Origin: Teichococcus wenyumeiae
Lineage (GTDB): Bacteria; Pseudomonadota; Alphaproteobacteria; Acetobacterales; Acetobacteraceae
Assembly: GCF_003696345.1 (NCBI RefSeq)
Contig: NZ_RFLX01000007.1
Coordinates: 1 to 64,000, forward strand
DNA length: 64,000 nt
Reading direction: 5' to 3'
Below, piece after piece: positions 1 to 8,406 of this stretch (position 1 is its first letter; the number at the start of each line of letters is the position of its first letter). Below the pieces are notes generated by a model. The model did not search any database. It was not told the DNA's origin and saw only the letters and a list, made by a program, of their open reading frames with translations. Position numbers and translations under genes: made by a program.

Positions 1-440
1 GTCGCGGTGGTCTTCTTGGCCGCCGCGCCGCGCGTGGTGGTCGCCTTGCGCGCCGTGCTCGCCGCCGCCTTCTTCGGCGCCGCCGTCTTCGCCGCCGCAG
101 GCTTGCGCGCCGTGGCGGACTTGCTCGCCGTGGTCCTGGCGGTGGACTTGCGCGCCGCGCCGGCCGTCTTGGTGGCCGCGGTCTTGCGCGCGCCGCCGGA
201 CTTGGCAGCGGTGGACTTGGAAGCCGTGGACTTCGCCGCTGGCTTCGCGGTCTTGGCGGCAGTCTTCGCGGGCGCCGCGGCCTTCTTCGCGGCGGCCGGC
301 TGGCGGCCGGCGGTGCTCGCCTTCCGCGTGGCCGCGGTGCGGCGGCTCGTGCTCATCGCCATCGGGCGGGCGCGGCCCGAACCCGTCTCGTTAGTGTCGT
401 CCATCTGCTGGCTCTCCTTGCCTTTGCCGTTCTGGGCCAT
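1..440 (-). CDS. Histone H1-like Lys/Ala-rich DNA-binding protein (3' end outside window)
   Basis: The reverse strand reads continuously from an ATG at 440 to the window edge (146 codons, no stop), so the C-terminus is missing. The product begins MAQNGKGKESQQMDDTNE, then becomes a repetitive Ala/Lys/Thr/Ser tail with many AAKK, TARK and AAKTA units. It has no hydrophobic segment and resembles histone H1 C-terminal tails and the AlgP/HC1-like basic proteins of bacteria, which coat DNA non-specifically. The opposite strand is also open, but its Ala/Val/Leu-rich reading lacks family features and is a shadow. The ribosome binding site before 440 is weak (GGGG about 12 nt upstream); codon 13 (ATG, 404) is an alternative start. 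A DNA- or RNA-binding role is inferred from composition only. Confidence 0.75.
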   Translation of the reverse strand, partial: MAQNGKGKESQQMDDTNETGSGRARPMAMSTSRRTAATRKASTAGRQPAAAKKAAAPAKTAAKTAKPAAKSTASKSTAAKSGGARKTAATKTAGAARKSTARTTASKSATARKPAAAKTAAPKKAAASTARKATTTRGAAAKKTTA

Positions 441-870
441 TCCGATTCACCCCGCCGACCTGGTGGGGCGATGCCGCGTGGTGCCGCCGTCCGCATGCCT
501 GAGCCATCGCGCACCGCAGGAGGAAGAACGAGGTGGCATGGCCTGCCCCGTCCCGCTTCCCTTGGTATGCACCCTGGCCCGGGCATAAATCCTTCCGAAT
601 TACGGCGCCGGCTGCGACCCGATTCACGATGCTGCCTTGACAGCGTTTCGCGAATCGCATCCGGCCCTCCCGCGCACACGACACGCTATCTTCACGCCCA
701 ATCAGCTTGTCAACGAAATCCGGAAGAACGCGTTGCATTTCTGCGCGCCGGGGTTGCACTCCCACGCGTTTTTTTATGCCGGTCGTGTCCTGAAAAGCGC
801 AGCGAGGCGCGGCGGCGATCTTGCCGCTGGCGCGGGAAGGATTTGGAAACCTTCCCGCGCCATGCTCCGG
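441..870. other. Non-coding gap between the histone-like gene and prpD
   Basis: No reading frame here has a plausible family match. The stretch is less GC-rich than its flanks in places and holds the reverse-strand promoter candidate at 685-713. A second TTGACA (637-642, forward) has no good -10 partner. prpD ends at 871, so its transcript also runs towards this gap; I see no clear hairpin with a T-run for it. Confidence 0.5.
685..713 (-). promoter_or_regulatory. Candidate sigma-70 type promoter for the histone-like gene
   Basis: On the reverse strand a perfect -35 hexamer TTGACA (708-713) is followed after exactly 17 bp by GATAGC (685-690), which matches the -10 consensus at three positions. 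It points towards the histone-like gene, leaving a leader of roughly 240 nt. Only the -35 box and spacing are strong. Confidence 0.45.
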
Positions 871-2394
871 TCAGAAGATGCCGGGCTTGCCCTCGGCCAG
901 CGCGCCGCGTGGCAGGGAGACATTCAGCTGGTGCAGTTCATCGGCGCCAAGGCGCGGCAGATCCTGCACCACTTCCAGGAAGCGCGCGCTTTCACGCGGC
1001 GCCAGGATGCCATCCGTCAGGATCTCGAACTTGCGGATATAGTCCGCCCGCCCGAAGGGTCTGGCGCCCAGCGGGTGCGCATTGGCCACCGCCATCTCGT
1101 CCACGATGGTGCTGCCATCCTTCAGCAGGATCTCCACCCGCGCGCCGAAGGCCTTCTCCGCCGGGTCGGTGGAATGGTAGCGGCGCGTCCATTCCTCTTC
1201 TTCCCGCGTCTCGATCTTGTGCCAGAGCCGAACGGTATCAGCACGGCCGGCACGCTTCGGCGCGTAGCTGTCCACGTGGTGCCAGCGCCCGTCCTGCAAG
1301 GCCACGGCAAAGATGTACATGATGGAATGGTCCAGCGTCTCGCGGCTGGCCTTGGGGTCCATCTTCTGCGGGTCGTTGGCGCCGGTGCCGATCACGTAGT
1401 GCGTGTGGTGGCTGGTGTGGATGATGATCTTCTCGATCGCCTCCAGGTCCGGGATCAGCCCGCGCATCCGGAAGGCCAGGTCGATCAGCGCCTGACTCTG
1501 GTACTCGGCCGAGTGTTCCTTGGTGTAGGTGTCCAGGATGGCGCGCTTCGCCTCGCCCTTCTCCGGCAGCGGCACGTTGTAATAGACATCCTCGTACACG
1601 CGCTCGCGATTGCTCCGGCCGCTCAGCACCCAGGCGATGACGCTGTCCTCGCCTTCATAGATCGGGCTGGGCGCACCCTCACCGCGCATCGCGCGGTCCA
1701 CGGCTTCCACCGCCAGCTTGCCGGCATGCGCCGGAGCAAAAGCCTTCCAGGAGGAAATCTCGCCCTTGCGGCTCTGGCGGAAGGTGATGGTGGTGTGCAG
1801 CGCCTGCTGCACCGCCTGGTAGATCACCTCCTGCTTCAGCCCCAGCAGCGCGCCGATGCCCGCCGCGGCCGAGGGCCCGAGATGCGCGATGTGGTCCACC
1901 TTGTGCTCATGCAGGCAGATGGCGCGCACCAGGTTCACCTGGATCTCGTAGCCGGTGGCGAGGCCGCGGATCAGGTCCCGCCCGCTGCGGCCCATGGTCT
2001 GCGCCACGGCCAGGATCGGTGGGATATTGTCGCCGGGGTGCGAGTAGTCGGCGGCGAGGAAGGTGTCGTGCATGTCCAGCTCGCGCACTGCCGTGCCATT
2101 GGCCCAGGCCGCCCATTCCGGCGAGAAGCCCTTGTTGCCCGGCAGGCCGAAGATGGTCGCGCCACCCTTTCGCGCATGTCCCATAGCCATGGTGCGCGCG
2201 GAGGTCGGCGCCGAGCGGTTGATGGCCGCGATGGCGACGGCAGCATTGTCGATGATGCGGTTGATGATCATGTCGGCGACCGGCTTCTGCACGGCCACCT
2301 TGTCGGCCGCGACGCCGGCGATCTTCCAGGCCAACTGGTCCTCGCGCTTCAGCAGCGCCTTGGACGGATACACCTTCACGGGATGCAGCTTCAT
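871..2394 (-). CDS. prpD: 2-methylcitrate dehydratase, MmgE/PrpD family
   Basis: Dehydrates 2-methylcitrate to 2-methylaconitate in the methylcitrate cycle of propionate/propionyl-CoA use (cytoplasmic). The 507-residue product closely follows the actinobacterial/Bacillus type of PrpD, with recognisable blocks [45 protein letters not shown] and [14 protein letters not shown] start at the ATG at 2394 ([11 protein letters not shown]) because it has GGAGGAGGA upstream and matches family N-termini; an in-frame start 24 codons earlier would add a basic, unlike-family extension. prpB and prpC are not in the window, so it stands alone. Some family members also act as aconitase or cis-aconitate decarboxylase, but the PrpD assignment is good. 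Confidence 0.88.
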   Translation of the reverse strand: MKLHPVKVYPSKALLKREDQLAWKIAGVAADKVAVQKPVADMIINRIIDNAAVAIAAINRSAPTSARTMAMGHARKGGATIFGLPGNKGFSPEWAAWANGTAVRELDMHDTFLAADYSHPGDNIPPILAVAQTMGRSGRDLIRGLATGYEIQVNLVRAICLHEHKVDHIAHLGPSAAAGIGALLGLKQEVIYQAVQQALHTTITFRQSRKGEISSWKAFAPAHAGKLAVEAVDRAMRGEGAPSPIYEGEDSVIAWVLSGRSNRERVYEDVYYNVPLPEKGEAKRAILDTYTKEHSAEYQSQALIDLAFRMRGLIPDLEAIEKIIIHTSHHTHYVIGTGANDPQKMDPKASRETLDHSIMYIFAVALQDGRWHHVDSYAPKRAGRADTVRLWHKIETREEEEWTRRYHSTDPAEKAFGARVEILLKDGSTIVDEMAVANAHPLGARPFGRADYIRKFEILTDGILAPRESARFLEVVQDLPRLGADELHQLNVSLPRGALAEGKPGIF

Positions 2395-2700
2395 GGCGGG
2401 GGGCGTCCTCCTCCAGCTCTTGGGTTTCCGGCCGGTGTTGTGCGCCACGCGCGCAGACTCGTCCATTGCGGATCAGGCGATGGCGGCCGCTTCTCCGTGC
2501 GACAATGAAACTTTATCAATGAAATGCGCTGCCGCCGCTTCCATCGGCAGCCATGACTCTGCATTCTAGGGTGGCGCCGCTGCGCACCGGCCCGGTGCGG
2601 CGCGGCGCCGTTGCCCATGGTCCTTCGTGGCCGGGCATTGGGGATGCGTGTGGAACCCGGGGGGGTTTTGGTCCGCGCGCAACATGGGGGAGCCTGCCAC
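2395..2700. other. Divergent control region between prpD and the DD-carboxypeptidase gene
   Basis: A 306-bp divergent spacer with no convincing gene. It includes an AT-richer island around 2500-2525 that carries two direct copies of CAATGAAA (separate entry) and a GC-rich part near 2575-2620 with short GGCGCC-type dyads. The carboxypeptidase ribosome binding site (GGGGGAG, about 10 nt before 2701) is at its right end. No clear -35/-10 pair could be assigned. Confidence 0.5.
2503..2524. promoter_or_regulatory. Direct repeat, possible operator upstream of prpD
   Basis: CAATGAAA occurs at 2503-2510 and 2517-2524, 14 bp centre to centre (TTTCATTG in the prpD direction). It lies about 110-130 bp upstream of the prpD start in the only AT-rich island of the divergent spacer. 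The motif differs from the TTTGCAAA boxes known for short-chain acyl-CoA regulators, so the binding factor is unknown. Confidence 0.3.
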
Positions 2701-3936
2701 ATGCCGCATCACGGCCATGCCGTGTGCCGCGTCATCGCCTTTGCGTTGCTCGCGGCTGTTCTGTCCATCGTCACCGCGCCTGCCGCGCGGGCGCAGATCG
2801 GCAGCGACCGCTACGCCGCTTTTGTCATGGATGCCAATACGGGTGAGGAGATCGTCTCCATCGCCGCCGACGAGCCGCGCTACCCGGCCTCCCTGACCAA
2901 GATGATGACGCTCTACATGGCCTTCGATGCCATGGCGCGGGGGCGGCTCTCGCCCAATTCCCGAATCCAGGTTTCCCGCAACGCCGCCGCGCAGCCGCCG
3001 AGCAAGCTGGGGCTGCGGGCGGGCAGCACCATCAGGGCGCGCGACGCCATCCTGGCGATGGTGACGAAATCGGCCAATGATGCCGCCGCCGCGCTGGGCG
3101 AGCATCTGGCGGGCAGCGAGGCCGCCTTCGGGCGCATGATGACCACCCAGGCGCGCGCCCTGGGCATGAGCGGCACCACCTTCCGCAATGCCTCCGGCCT
3201 GCCCAACCCGCAGCAAAGGACCACGGCGCGCGACATGGCGCGGCTGAGCCAGGCGTTGATCCGCGACTTCCCGGACCGCTACGCCTATTTCAGCGTGCAG
3301 TCCTTCGCCTACAACGGCCAGACCCTTCGCGGCCACAACCGGCTGCTGGACAACTACCCTGGCGCGGATGGCATCAAGACCGGCTTCATCAATGCCAGCG
3401 GCTTCAACCTCGCCGCCAGCGCCATGCGGGATGGCGTGCGGATGATCGCGGTGGTCTTCGGCGGCGCCAGCAGCTGGGAGCGCGACTCGCATGTCATGGC
3501 GCTGCTGGACCGTGGCTTCGCCGAGCGCCGCGGCCTGCCGAACACCGACATGATGATGGCCAGCCGGCGCGGCCCCTCCCTGATCGCCAGCGCCAATGCG
3601 GCGCCGGTGATGCCGGAGCCGCGACGCGAGGAAACCGGCGGATCGGTGCGGCGGGTGGTCAGCCGCCCGGTGACGCCGCCCCGGCCGGCGGCGCGCAGCA
3701 GCGCCCCGGCGGGCAACTGGGCGGTGCAGGTCGGCGCCTTCGCCGACCGCGGGCCGGCCCAGGCCGCCGCCAGGAAAGCCGCCGCGCGCGGCGGCAAGAT
3801 GGAAGTGGAACGCGTGCGCGTGAAGGGCAACTGGTTCTGGCGCGCCCGCGTCACCGGCATCTCGCCTGCCGCCGCGCGCGCCACCTGCGGCGCCACGCGC
3901 GGCCCCTGCATGGTGCTCTCCCCCAGCGCGCAGTGA
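2701..3936 (+). CDS. D-alanyl-D-alanine carboxypeptidase (S11) with C-terminal SPOR domain
   Basis: A periplasmic penicillin-binding protein that trims the terminal D-Ala of peptidoglycan stem peptides. The 411-residue product has a signal peptide (about 1-31, ending APAARA), the three S11 active-site motifs SLTK (64-67), SAN (124-126) and KTG (226-228), a Pro/Arg-rich linker at about 310-337, and a SPOR domain (about 338-405, WAVQVGAFADR) of the sort that binds denuded septal glycan. That pairing suggests work at the division site. The ATG at 2701 is chosen because GGGGGAG precedes it and the signal peptide follows directly; an upstream in-frame start would add 30 residues without a family match. 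Confidence 0.9.
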   Translation: MPHHGHAVCRVIAFALLAAVLSIVTAPAARAQIGSDRYAAFVMDANTGEEIVSIAADEPRYPASLTKMMTLYMAFDAMARGRLSPNSRIQVSRNAAAQPPSKLGLRAGSTIRARDAILAMVTKSANDAAAALGEHLAGSEAAFGRMMTTQARALGMSGTTFRNASGLPNPQQRTTARDMARLSQALIRDFPDRYAYFSVQSFAYNGQTLRGHNRLLDNYPGADGIKTGFINASGFNLAASAMRDGVRMIAVVFGGASSWERDSHVMALLDRGFAERRGLPNTDMMMASRRGPSLIASANAAPVMPEPRREETGGSVRRVVSRPVTPPRPAARSSAPAGNWAVQVGAFADRGPAQAAARKAAARGGKMEVERVRVKGNWFWRARVTGISPAAARATCGATRGPCMVLSPSAQ

Positions 3937-3942
3937 GCGAAG

Positions 3943-3968
3943 GCGGATCGCGCAGCCGTGCGATCCGC
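3943..3968 (+). terminator. Hairpin after the DD-carboxypeptidase gene
   Basis: GCGGATCGC (3943-3951) pairs perfectly with GCGATCCGC (3960-3968) across an 8-nt loop, starting 6 nt after the stop codon. There is no T-run behind it, so it may be a 3'-end stabiliser rather than a true intrinsic terminator. Confidence 0.5.
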
Positions 3969-4011
3969 TGTATCCTCGCCCCACGGATATTCATGACGTG
4001 AGGCGCAATCG

Positions 4012-5397
4012 GTGACGCAGCTTCCCTATGACCGCGTTCTGCGCGGCAACCTCGTCCTGCCGGACCGGGTGGTGCAGGACGGTTATATCGCCGTGCGGGG
4101 CGAGACCATCGCGGCGATCGGGGAAGGCGCACTGCCCCCCGCCAATGCCGTACACGACTTCAGCGGCCATACGCTGCTGCCTGGCCTGGTCGATGGCCAC
4201 ATGCACACCAGCAGCGCGATCGGCTGGGCCGGCATCGAGGGCGCGACGCGCTCCGCAGCCGCCGGCGGTGTCACCACCTGCGTCGACATGCCTTATGACG
4301 TGCCGCGCGCCGTCACCAATGCCGGCATCTTCGCGGAGAAGGTGGAGGTGGTGAACGGCACCGCGCATGTGGACGTGGCGCTCTACGGCACCATCACCAA
4401 GCAGGGCGGCGTCGATGCCATCGCCGGGCTGGCGGAGGCCGGGGCCTGCTCCTTCAAACTCTCCACCTATGAATATGACGCGGTGCGCTTTCCGCGCATC
4501 GACCACCCCACCATGGTCGCGGCCTTCAAGGAGATCGCCAAGACCGGGCTGATGGTGGCCCTGCACAACGAGGACCAGGAGCTGGTGGAGCGCCTGACCG
4601 CCGAGGCCAAGGCCACCGGGCGCGTCGACCCCATCATGCATGCCCGCACCCGCCCGCCGCTGGCCGAGACCATGGCGGATCTCGAGATCTTCGAGATCGG
4701 GATGGAGACGGGCGCGCATGTGCATATCGCGCATTCTTCTGTCGCTCGCGGTTTCGACATCGCGGAGAGCTTCCGCGCCCAGGGGGGCCGCTCCACCGGC
4801 GAGGCCTGCCTGCAGTATCTCTGCATGACGGAGGAGGACCTCGTCCGCCTCAAGGGCTTCGGCAAGTGCAACCCGCCCTTCCGCACCGCCGAGGAAGTGG
4901 AGCGCATGTGGGCGGCGCTGGTGGCCGGCAAGGTCGCCTATGTCTCCACCGACCACGCGCCCTGGCCGCGCGAGAAGAAGCTGGGCGACGACATTTTTGC
5001 TTGTGGCGCCGGGCTGACGGGCATGCAGTCCTTCGCCCCCGTCTTCTATTCGCTGCTGGTGGAGCGCGGCCTGCCGCTGACGCTGATGGCGAAGTACACC
5101 GCCGAGCGGACGGCGAAGTTCCACGGCCTTTATCCCAAGAAGGGCGCGCTGCGCGTCGGCTCGGATGCCGATGTGGTGGTGATGCAGGAAGGCGACTTCA
5201 CCTTCGACGAGGCCATCATCCAGGACCGTGAGGAAACCCGCTGGTCGCCCTATCATGGCCGCCCGGTGAAGGCGCGCGTCGCCGCCACCTTCCTGCGCGG
5301 GCAGCAGCTCTGGGATGGCGAGGCCGTGCTGGCCGCGCCCGGCACCGGCCGCTTCGTGCCGCGCCAGCACCGCGACAGCTACCTCGGCACGGATTGA
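4012..5397 (+). CDS. Cyclic amidohydrolase, allantoinase/hydantoinase family
   Basis: Metal-dependent ring-opening hydrolase of the dihydroorotase/allantoinase/hydantoinase superfamily, 461 residues starting at GTG 4012. Visible features: the HMH metal pair (H63, H65) after GLVDG, a Lys at 149 in SFKLSTYEY that fits the carboxylated bridging lysine, later His ligands in VALHNED and VHIAHSS, and STDHAPW near the C-terminal part of the barrel. Clustered with an N-carbamoyl-D-amino-acid hydrolase, an M20 amidohydrolase and a hydantoin-type racemase, it most likely opens a hydantoin or a related cyclic ureide to an N-carbamoyl compound. Allantoin cannot be excluded; substrate is inferred from context. 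Confidence 0.82.
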   Translation: MTQLPYDRVLRGNLVLPDRVVQDGYIAVRGETIAAIGEGALPPANAVHDFSGHTLLPGLVDGHMHTSSAIGWAGIEGATRSAAAGGVTTCVDMPYDVPRAVTNAGIFAEKVEVVNGTAHVDVALYGTITKQGGVDAIAGLAEAGACSFKLSTYEYDAVRFPRIDHPTMVAAFKEIAKTGLMVALHNEDQELVERLTAEAKATGRVDPIMHARTRPPLAETMADLEIFEIGMETGAHVHIAHSSVARGFDIAESFRAQGGRSTGEACLQYLCMTEEDLVRLKGFGKCNPPFRTAEEVERMWAALVAGKVAYVSTDHAPWPREKKLGDDIFACGAGLTGMQSFAPVFYSLLVERGLPLTLMAKYTAERTAKFHGLYPKKGALRVGSDADVVVMQEGDFTFDEAIIQDREETRWSPYHGRPVKARVAATFLRGQQLWDGEAVLAAPGTGRFVPRQHRDSYLGTD

Positions 5398-5407
5398 GCC
5401 TGCGGCG

Positions 5408-5596
5408 ATGCGCCTGTTCCTGGTCCTCTTCTCCATCCTGGTGGCGCTGGGGCTCTGGGTCTGGGCAACCGGGCCCGGCACCACGCTGCCGCTGGCGGTG
5501 GGGGGCTGGATCTTCTGCGCCGTGGTCGGGCGCATCGCCTACGTTCTGCTGAAGCCGAAGATCGAGGATCAGAACGACGTGCCGCCGCCGCCGTGA
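5408..5596 (+). CDS. Small two-helix membrane protein
   Basis: A 62-residue protein starting at ATG 5408, ten bases after the amidohydrolase stop, so probably co-transcribed. Two hydrophobic stretches (about 2-20 and 28-50) separated by a short GPGTTLP turn predict two membrane helices; the tail is polar and ends DVPPPP. No family is recognised. It is too short for a transporter on its own. Confidence 0.6.
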   Translation: MRLFLVLFSILVALGLWVWATGPGTTLPLAVGGWIFCAVVGRIAYVLLKPKIEDQNDVPPPP

Positions 5597-5652
5597 TCCC
5601 TCCCCGCTCCCATTCCGGCCCTCGCCGCCACTCTTAAAGAAAGACCACTCCG

Positions 5653-5865
5653 ATGTTCGAGATCCGCGAGGAAGGCGATGCCTTCTCCGTCTGGGCCGCG
5701 GGGCGCGAGCGCATCGCGCTGCTGCGCACGCAGGAAGCCGCCGAGGCGCTGATGGACGCGCTGGAGGATGCCTGGGACGAAGCCTTCATGCGCGCCGTCG
5801 CCGAAACGCAGATCGAGTATGGGGAGGATTTCATCGACCCCATGCCGCCGGTCGGAAGCCACTGA
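5653..5865 (+). CDS. Small acidic hypothetical protein
   Basis: A 70-residue acidic protein (MFEIREEGDAFSVWAAG) with an Ala/Glu/Asp-rich helical middle (QEAAEALMDALEDAWDEAF) and a short IDPMPPVG tail. GAAAGA lies about 10 nt before the ATG. No signal peptide or membrane segment and no recognised family. Codon usage matches the neighbours, and it sits between the two hydantoin-cluster enzymes on the same strand. Confidence 0.55.
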   Translation: MFEIREEGDAFSVWAAGRERIALLRTQEAAEALMDALEDAWDEAFMRAVAETQIEYGEDFIDPMPPVGSH

Positions 5866-5961
5866 CCGCAGCCGCCGTGCCGGGAGGCGCGGCGCCCGCC
5901 CTTGCCGGCGCTGACCATCGGCGGCGCCAGGGCCTGGGCAGATGAACGCCTTCGAACGTCC

Positions 5962-5984
5962 TTCTGCCCGCCTTATGGGCAGAA
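5962..5984. promoter_or_regulatory. Perfect 8-bp inverted repeat upstream of the carbamoylase gene
   Basis: TTCTGCCC (5962-5969) and GGGCAGAA (5977-5984) form a perfect dyad with a 7-bp spacer GCCTTAT, 129 bp upstream of the carbamoylase start. The 23-bp size suits a dimeric repressor or a LysR/GntR-type regulator. It has no T-run and no gene ends within 90 bp, so a terminator is less likely. Confidence 0.4.
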
Positions 5985-6112
5985 CCGGCGCTGCCGGTGC
6001 TTCCTCGGCCCATCGGGACGGATTGCCATCGCACCGCTGATCGACGCATCCTCGCTCGGTGCGGTGGCTGGCCGCCTTCCCGCGCAGCCTTCTGTCAGGA
6101 GTTAACGACGCG

Positions 6113-7114
6113 ATGCCCCGTCTGCTCACCCTTGCCGCCGCGCAGCTCGGCCCGATCCAGAAGGCCGAGGGGCGCGATGTCGTCGTCGGCCGCATGGTGC
6201 GGCTGATGGAGCGCGCCCATCAGCGCGGCGCCGAGGTGGTGGTCTTCCCCGAACTGGCGCTGACCACCTTCTTCCCGCGCTGGTACGAGGAAGACATCAA
6301 CAACGCCGACCACTGGTACGAGCAGGCCCTGCCCTCCAACGAGACGGCGCCGCTCTTTGAGGCCGCGCGGAAGTTCAACATCGGCTTCCACCTCGGCTAT
6401 GCCGAGATCGCGCATGAGGCGGACGAGACCGGCGTGGTGCGCAAGCGGCACTTCAACACCGCCGTTTACGTGCATCCCTCGGGCGAGGTGGTGCTGAAGT
6501 ACCGCAAGATCCACCTGCCCGGGCACAAGGAATTCGACCCGAAGCGCAAGGTGCAGCACCTGGAGAAGCGCTATTTCGAGGTGGGCAACCTCGGCTTCCC
6601 GGTGGTGCGGGCGCCGATCGGCAATGCCGGTCCGGTGAATATCGGCATGATGATCTGCAATGACCGCCGCTGGCCCGAGGCTTGGCGCGTTATGGGGTTG
6701 CAGCAGGTCGAGCTGGTGATGCTGGGCTACAACACGCCGTCCCTGAACCAGGATGCGCGCGGCTTCGAGGCGCATCACCTGCGCGTGGCGCATAGCCATC
6801 TGTCGATCCAGGCCGGCTGCTACCAGAATGCCTGCTTCGCCGCCGGCGTCGCCAAGGCGGGCACCGAGGATGGCAATGAGCTCTTCGGCCATTCCATCAT
6901 CGTCAACCCGCAAGGCGAGATCGTCGCCCAGGCCACCACCTGGGATGACGAGCTGATCGTGGCCGACCTCAACCTCGATCAATGCACGCTGGGCCGCACC
7001 ACCATCTTCAACTTCGCCGCCCACCGCCGTGTCGAGGCCTATGGCCGCATCATCGAGCAGACCGGCAGCACGCCCCCGGCTGAATGGCAGCCGGCGGCCA
7101 AGGCGGCCGAGTAA
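6113..7114 (+). CDS. N-carbamoyl-D-amino-acid hydrolase (nitrilase superfamily)
   Basis: Hydrolyses N-carbamoyl-D-amino acids to the D-amino acid, CO2 and ammonia, the second step of hydantoin degradation. The 333-residue product follows the Agrobacterium D-carbamoylase almost block for block: FPELALTTFFPRW, KYRKIHLPGHKE, QHLEKRYFE, ICNDRRWPE, WRVMGL and GYNTP. The catalytic triad is E47, K132 and C182. The ATG at 6113 is preceded by AGGAG at about 10 nt; an upstream in-frame ATG lacks a good site. The substrate class fits the upstream cyclic amidohydrolase and the racemase just beyond. Confidence 0.93.
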   Translation: MPRLLTLAAAQLGPIQKAEGRDVVVGRMVRLMERAHQRGAEVVVFPELALTTFFPRWYEEDINNADHWYEQALPSNETAPLFEAARKFNIGFHLGYAEIAHEADETGVVRKRHFNTAVYVHPSGEVVLKYRKIHLPGHKEFDPKRKVQHLEKRYFEVGNLGFPVVRAPIGNAGPVNIGMMICNDRRWPEAWRVMGLQQVELVMLGYNTPSLNQDARGFEAHHLRVAHSHLSIQAGCYQNACFAAGVAKAGTEDGNELFGHSIIVNPQGEIVAQATTWDDELIVADLNLDQCTLGRTTIFNFAAHRRVEAYGRIIEQTGSTPPAEWQPAAKAAE

Positions 7115-7209
7115 GGCGGCATCCGGCGGGCGATTTTACGCCCGCCGGCCCTTGTCACGGCGCTGTCACGGCAGGAGCATCGCGGCCCCACCTCCGCGGA
7201 GCCTGCCTG

Positions 7210-8406
7210 ATGCCGTCCGAAACCGATCCCCGCATCGCCGCCATCGCCGCCGAAGCCACCGAATGGCGGCGCGACATCCACGCGCATCCCGAACTCGCCT
7301 TCCAGGAACACCGCACCAGCGACCTCGTCGCCGCCAAGCTGGAATCCTGGGGCATCGAGGTGACGCGCGGCATCGCCGGCACCGGGCTGGTCGGCACGCT
7401 GCGCGGGCGGAAGGCGGGCAGCGGCAACCAGCGCCGCGCCATTGGGCTCCGCGCCGACATGGACGCGCTGCCGATGGAGGAGTTCACCGGCCTGCCTTAT
7501 GCCAGCAAGGTGCCTGGCCGGATGCATGCCTGCGGCCATGACGGCCACACCTCCATGCTGCTGGGCGCCGCCAAGTACCTGGCGGAGACCAAGAATTTCG
7601 ACGGCACCGTGCATTTCATCTTCCAGCCGGCCGAGGAGGATGGCGGCGGCGGCAAGGTGATGGTGGATGAGGGCCTCTTCACCCGCTTCCCCTGCGACCT
7701 GGTCTTCGGCATCCATAATGACTCCCGCACGGAGGCCGGCACCTTCACCATCGCGCGCGGCTCGGTCTGCGCCTCGGCCGATGCCATCGCCATCCGCGTG
7801 CTGGGCAAGGGCGGGCATGCGGCGCGGCCGCAGCTGGCGCTCGACCCGGTGCTGGGGGCTGCGCATATCATCGTGGCGGCGCAGAGCGTCGTCAGCCGCC
7901 GGACCGATCCGCTGGATTCCGCCGTCATCTCCCTTTGCACCATCCATGGCGGCACCGCGCGCAACGTGATTCCCGAGGAAGTGACGATCACCGGCACCAT
8001 CCGCACCCTGCTGCCGGAAACGCGGGACACGGTGGAGAAGCAGCTCAAGGCCACCATCGAGGCCACCGCCGCCGCGCAGGGGCTGCGGGTCGAGATCACC
8101 TACAGCCGCGGCTATCCGCCGGTGGTGAACAGCGATTCCGCCGTGGAGGCCGCCCGCCGAGCCGCCGCCGCCATCGGTGGCGAGGGCCGGCTGGTACGGG
8201 ACAGCGCGCCGAGCATGGGGGCCGAGGATTTCTCCTACATGGCCAATTCGGTGCCGGGCTGCTTCATCCGCCTCGGCCAGGTGGACCCGGCGAAGGAGAA
8301 TTTCGCCGGCCACCATCCGCGCTACGACTTCAACGACGCCATCCTGCCCACCGGCATCGCCTTCTGGTCCAGCCTGGTGGAGCAGGAGCTGACGGAAGCC
8401 GCCTAG
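7210..8406 (+). CDS. M20 family amidohydrolase (hippurate/IAA-amino-acid hydrolase type)
   Basis: A 398-residue zinc-dependent amidase/aminoacylase. It shows the family's HPELAFQEHRT start, the RADMDALP strand, the metal cysteine-histidine block HACGHDGHTSML, QPAEEDGGGG, and the dimerisation-domain residues GKGGHAARP. It would cleave N-acyl or N-carbamoyl amino acids. The ATG at 7210 has GCGGAG upstream; a longer in-frame form starting at 7084 would overlap the preceding gene and is unlikely. Its TAG stop is shared, in opposite orientation, with the convergent racemase gene (CTAG 8403-8406). Confidence 0.88.
   Translation: MPSETDPRIAAIAAEATEWRRDIHAHPELAFQEHRTSDLVAAKLESWGIEVTRGIAGTGLVGTLRGRKAGSGNQRRAIGLRADMDALPMEEFTGLPYASKVPGRMHACGHDGHTSMLLGAAKYLAETKNFDGTVHFIFQPAEEDGGGGKVMVDEGLFTRFPCDLVFGIHNDSRTEAGTFTIARGSVCASADAIAIRVLGKGGHAARPQLALDPVLGAAHIIVAAQSVVSRRTDPLDSAVISLCTIHGGTARNVIPEEVTITGTIRTLLPETRDTVEKQLKATIEATAAAQGLRVEITYSRGYPPVVNSDSAVEAARRAAAAIGGEGRLVRDSAPSMGAEDFSYMANSVPGCFIRLGQVDPAKENFAGHHPRYDFNDAILPTGIAFWSSLVEQELTEAA

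Noticed and set aside
7-588. Ala/Val/Leu-rich forward frame at the window start resembling a membrane protein
   Set aside because: It is the complement of Lys/Ala/Thr codons of the histone-like gene, whose composition and start make better sense.
637-2508. A 623-codon open frame on the forward strand opposite prpD
   Set aside because: The reverse strand is a clear PrpD with family motifs; the forward reading is a His/Arg/Gly-rich shadow produced by high GC.
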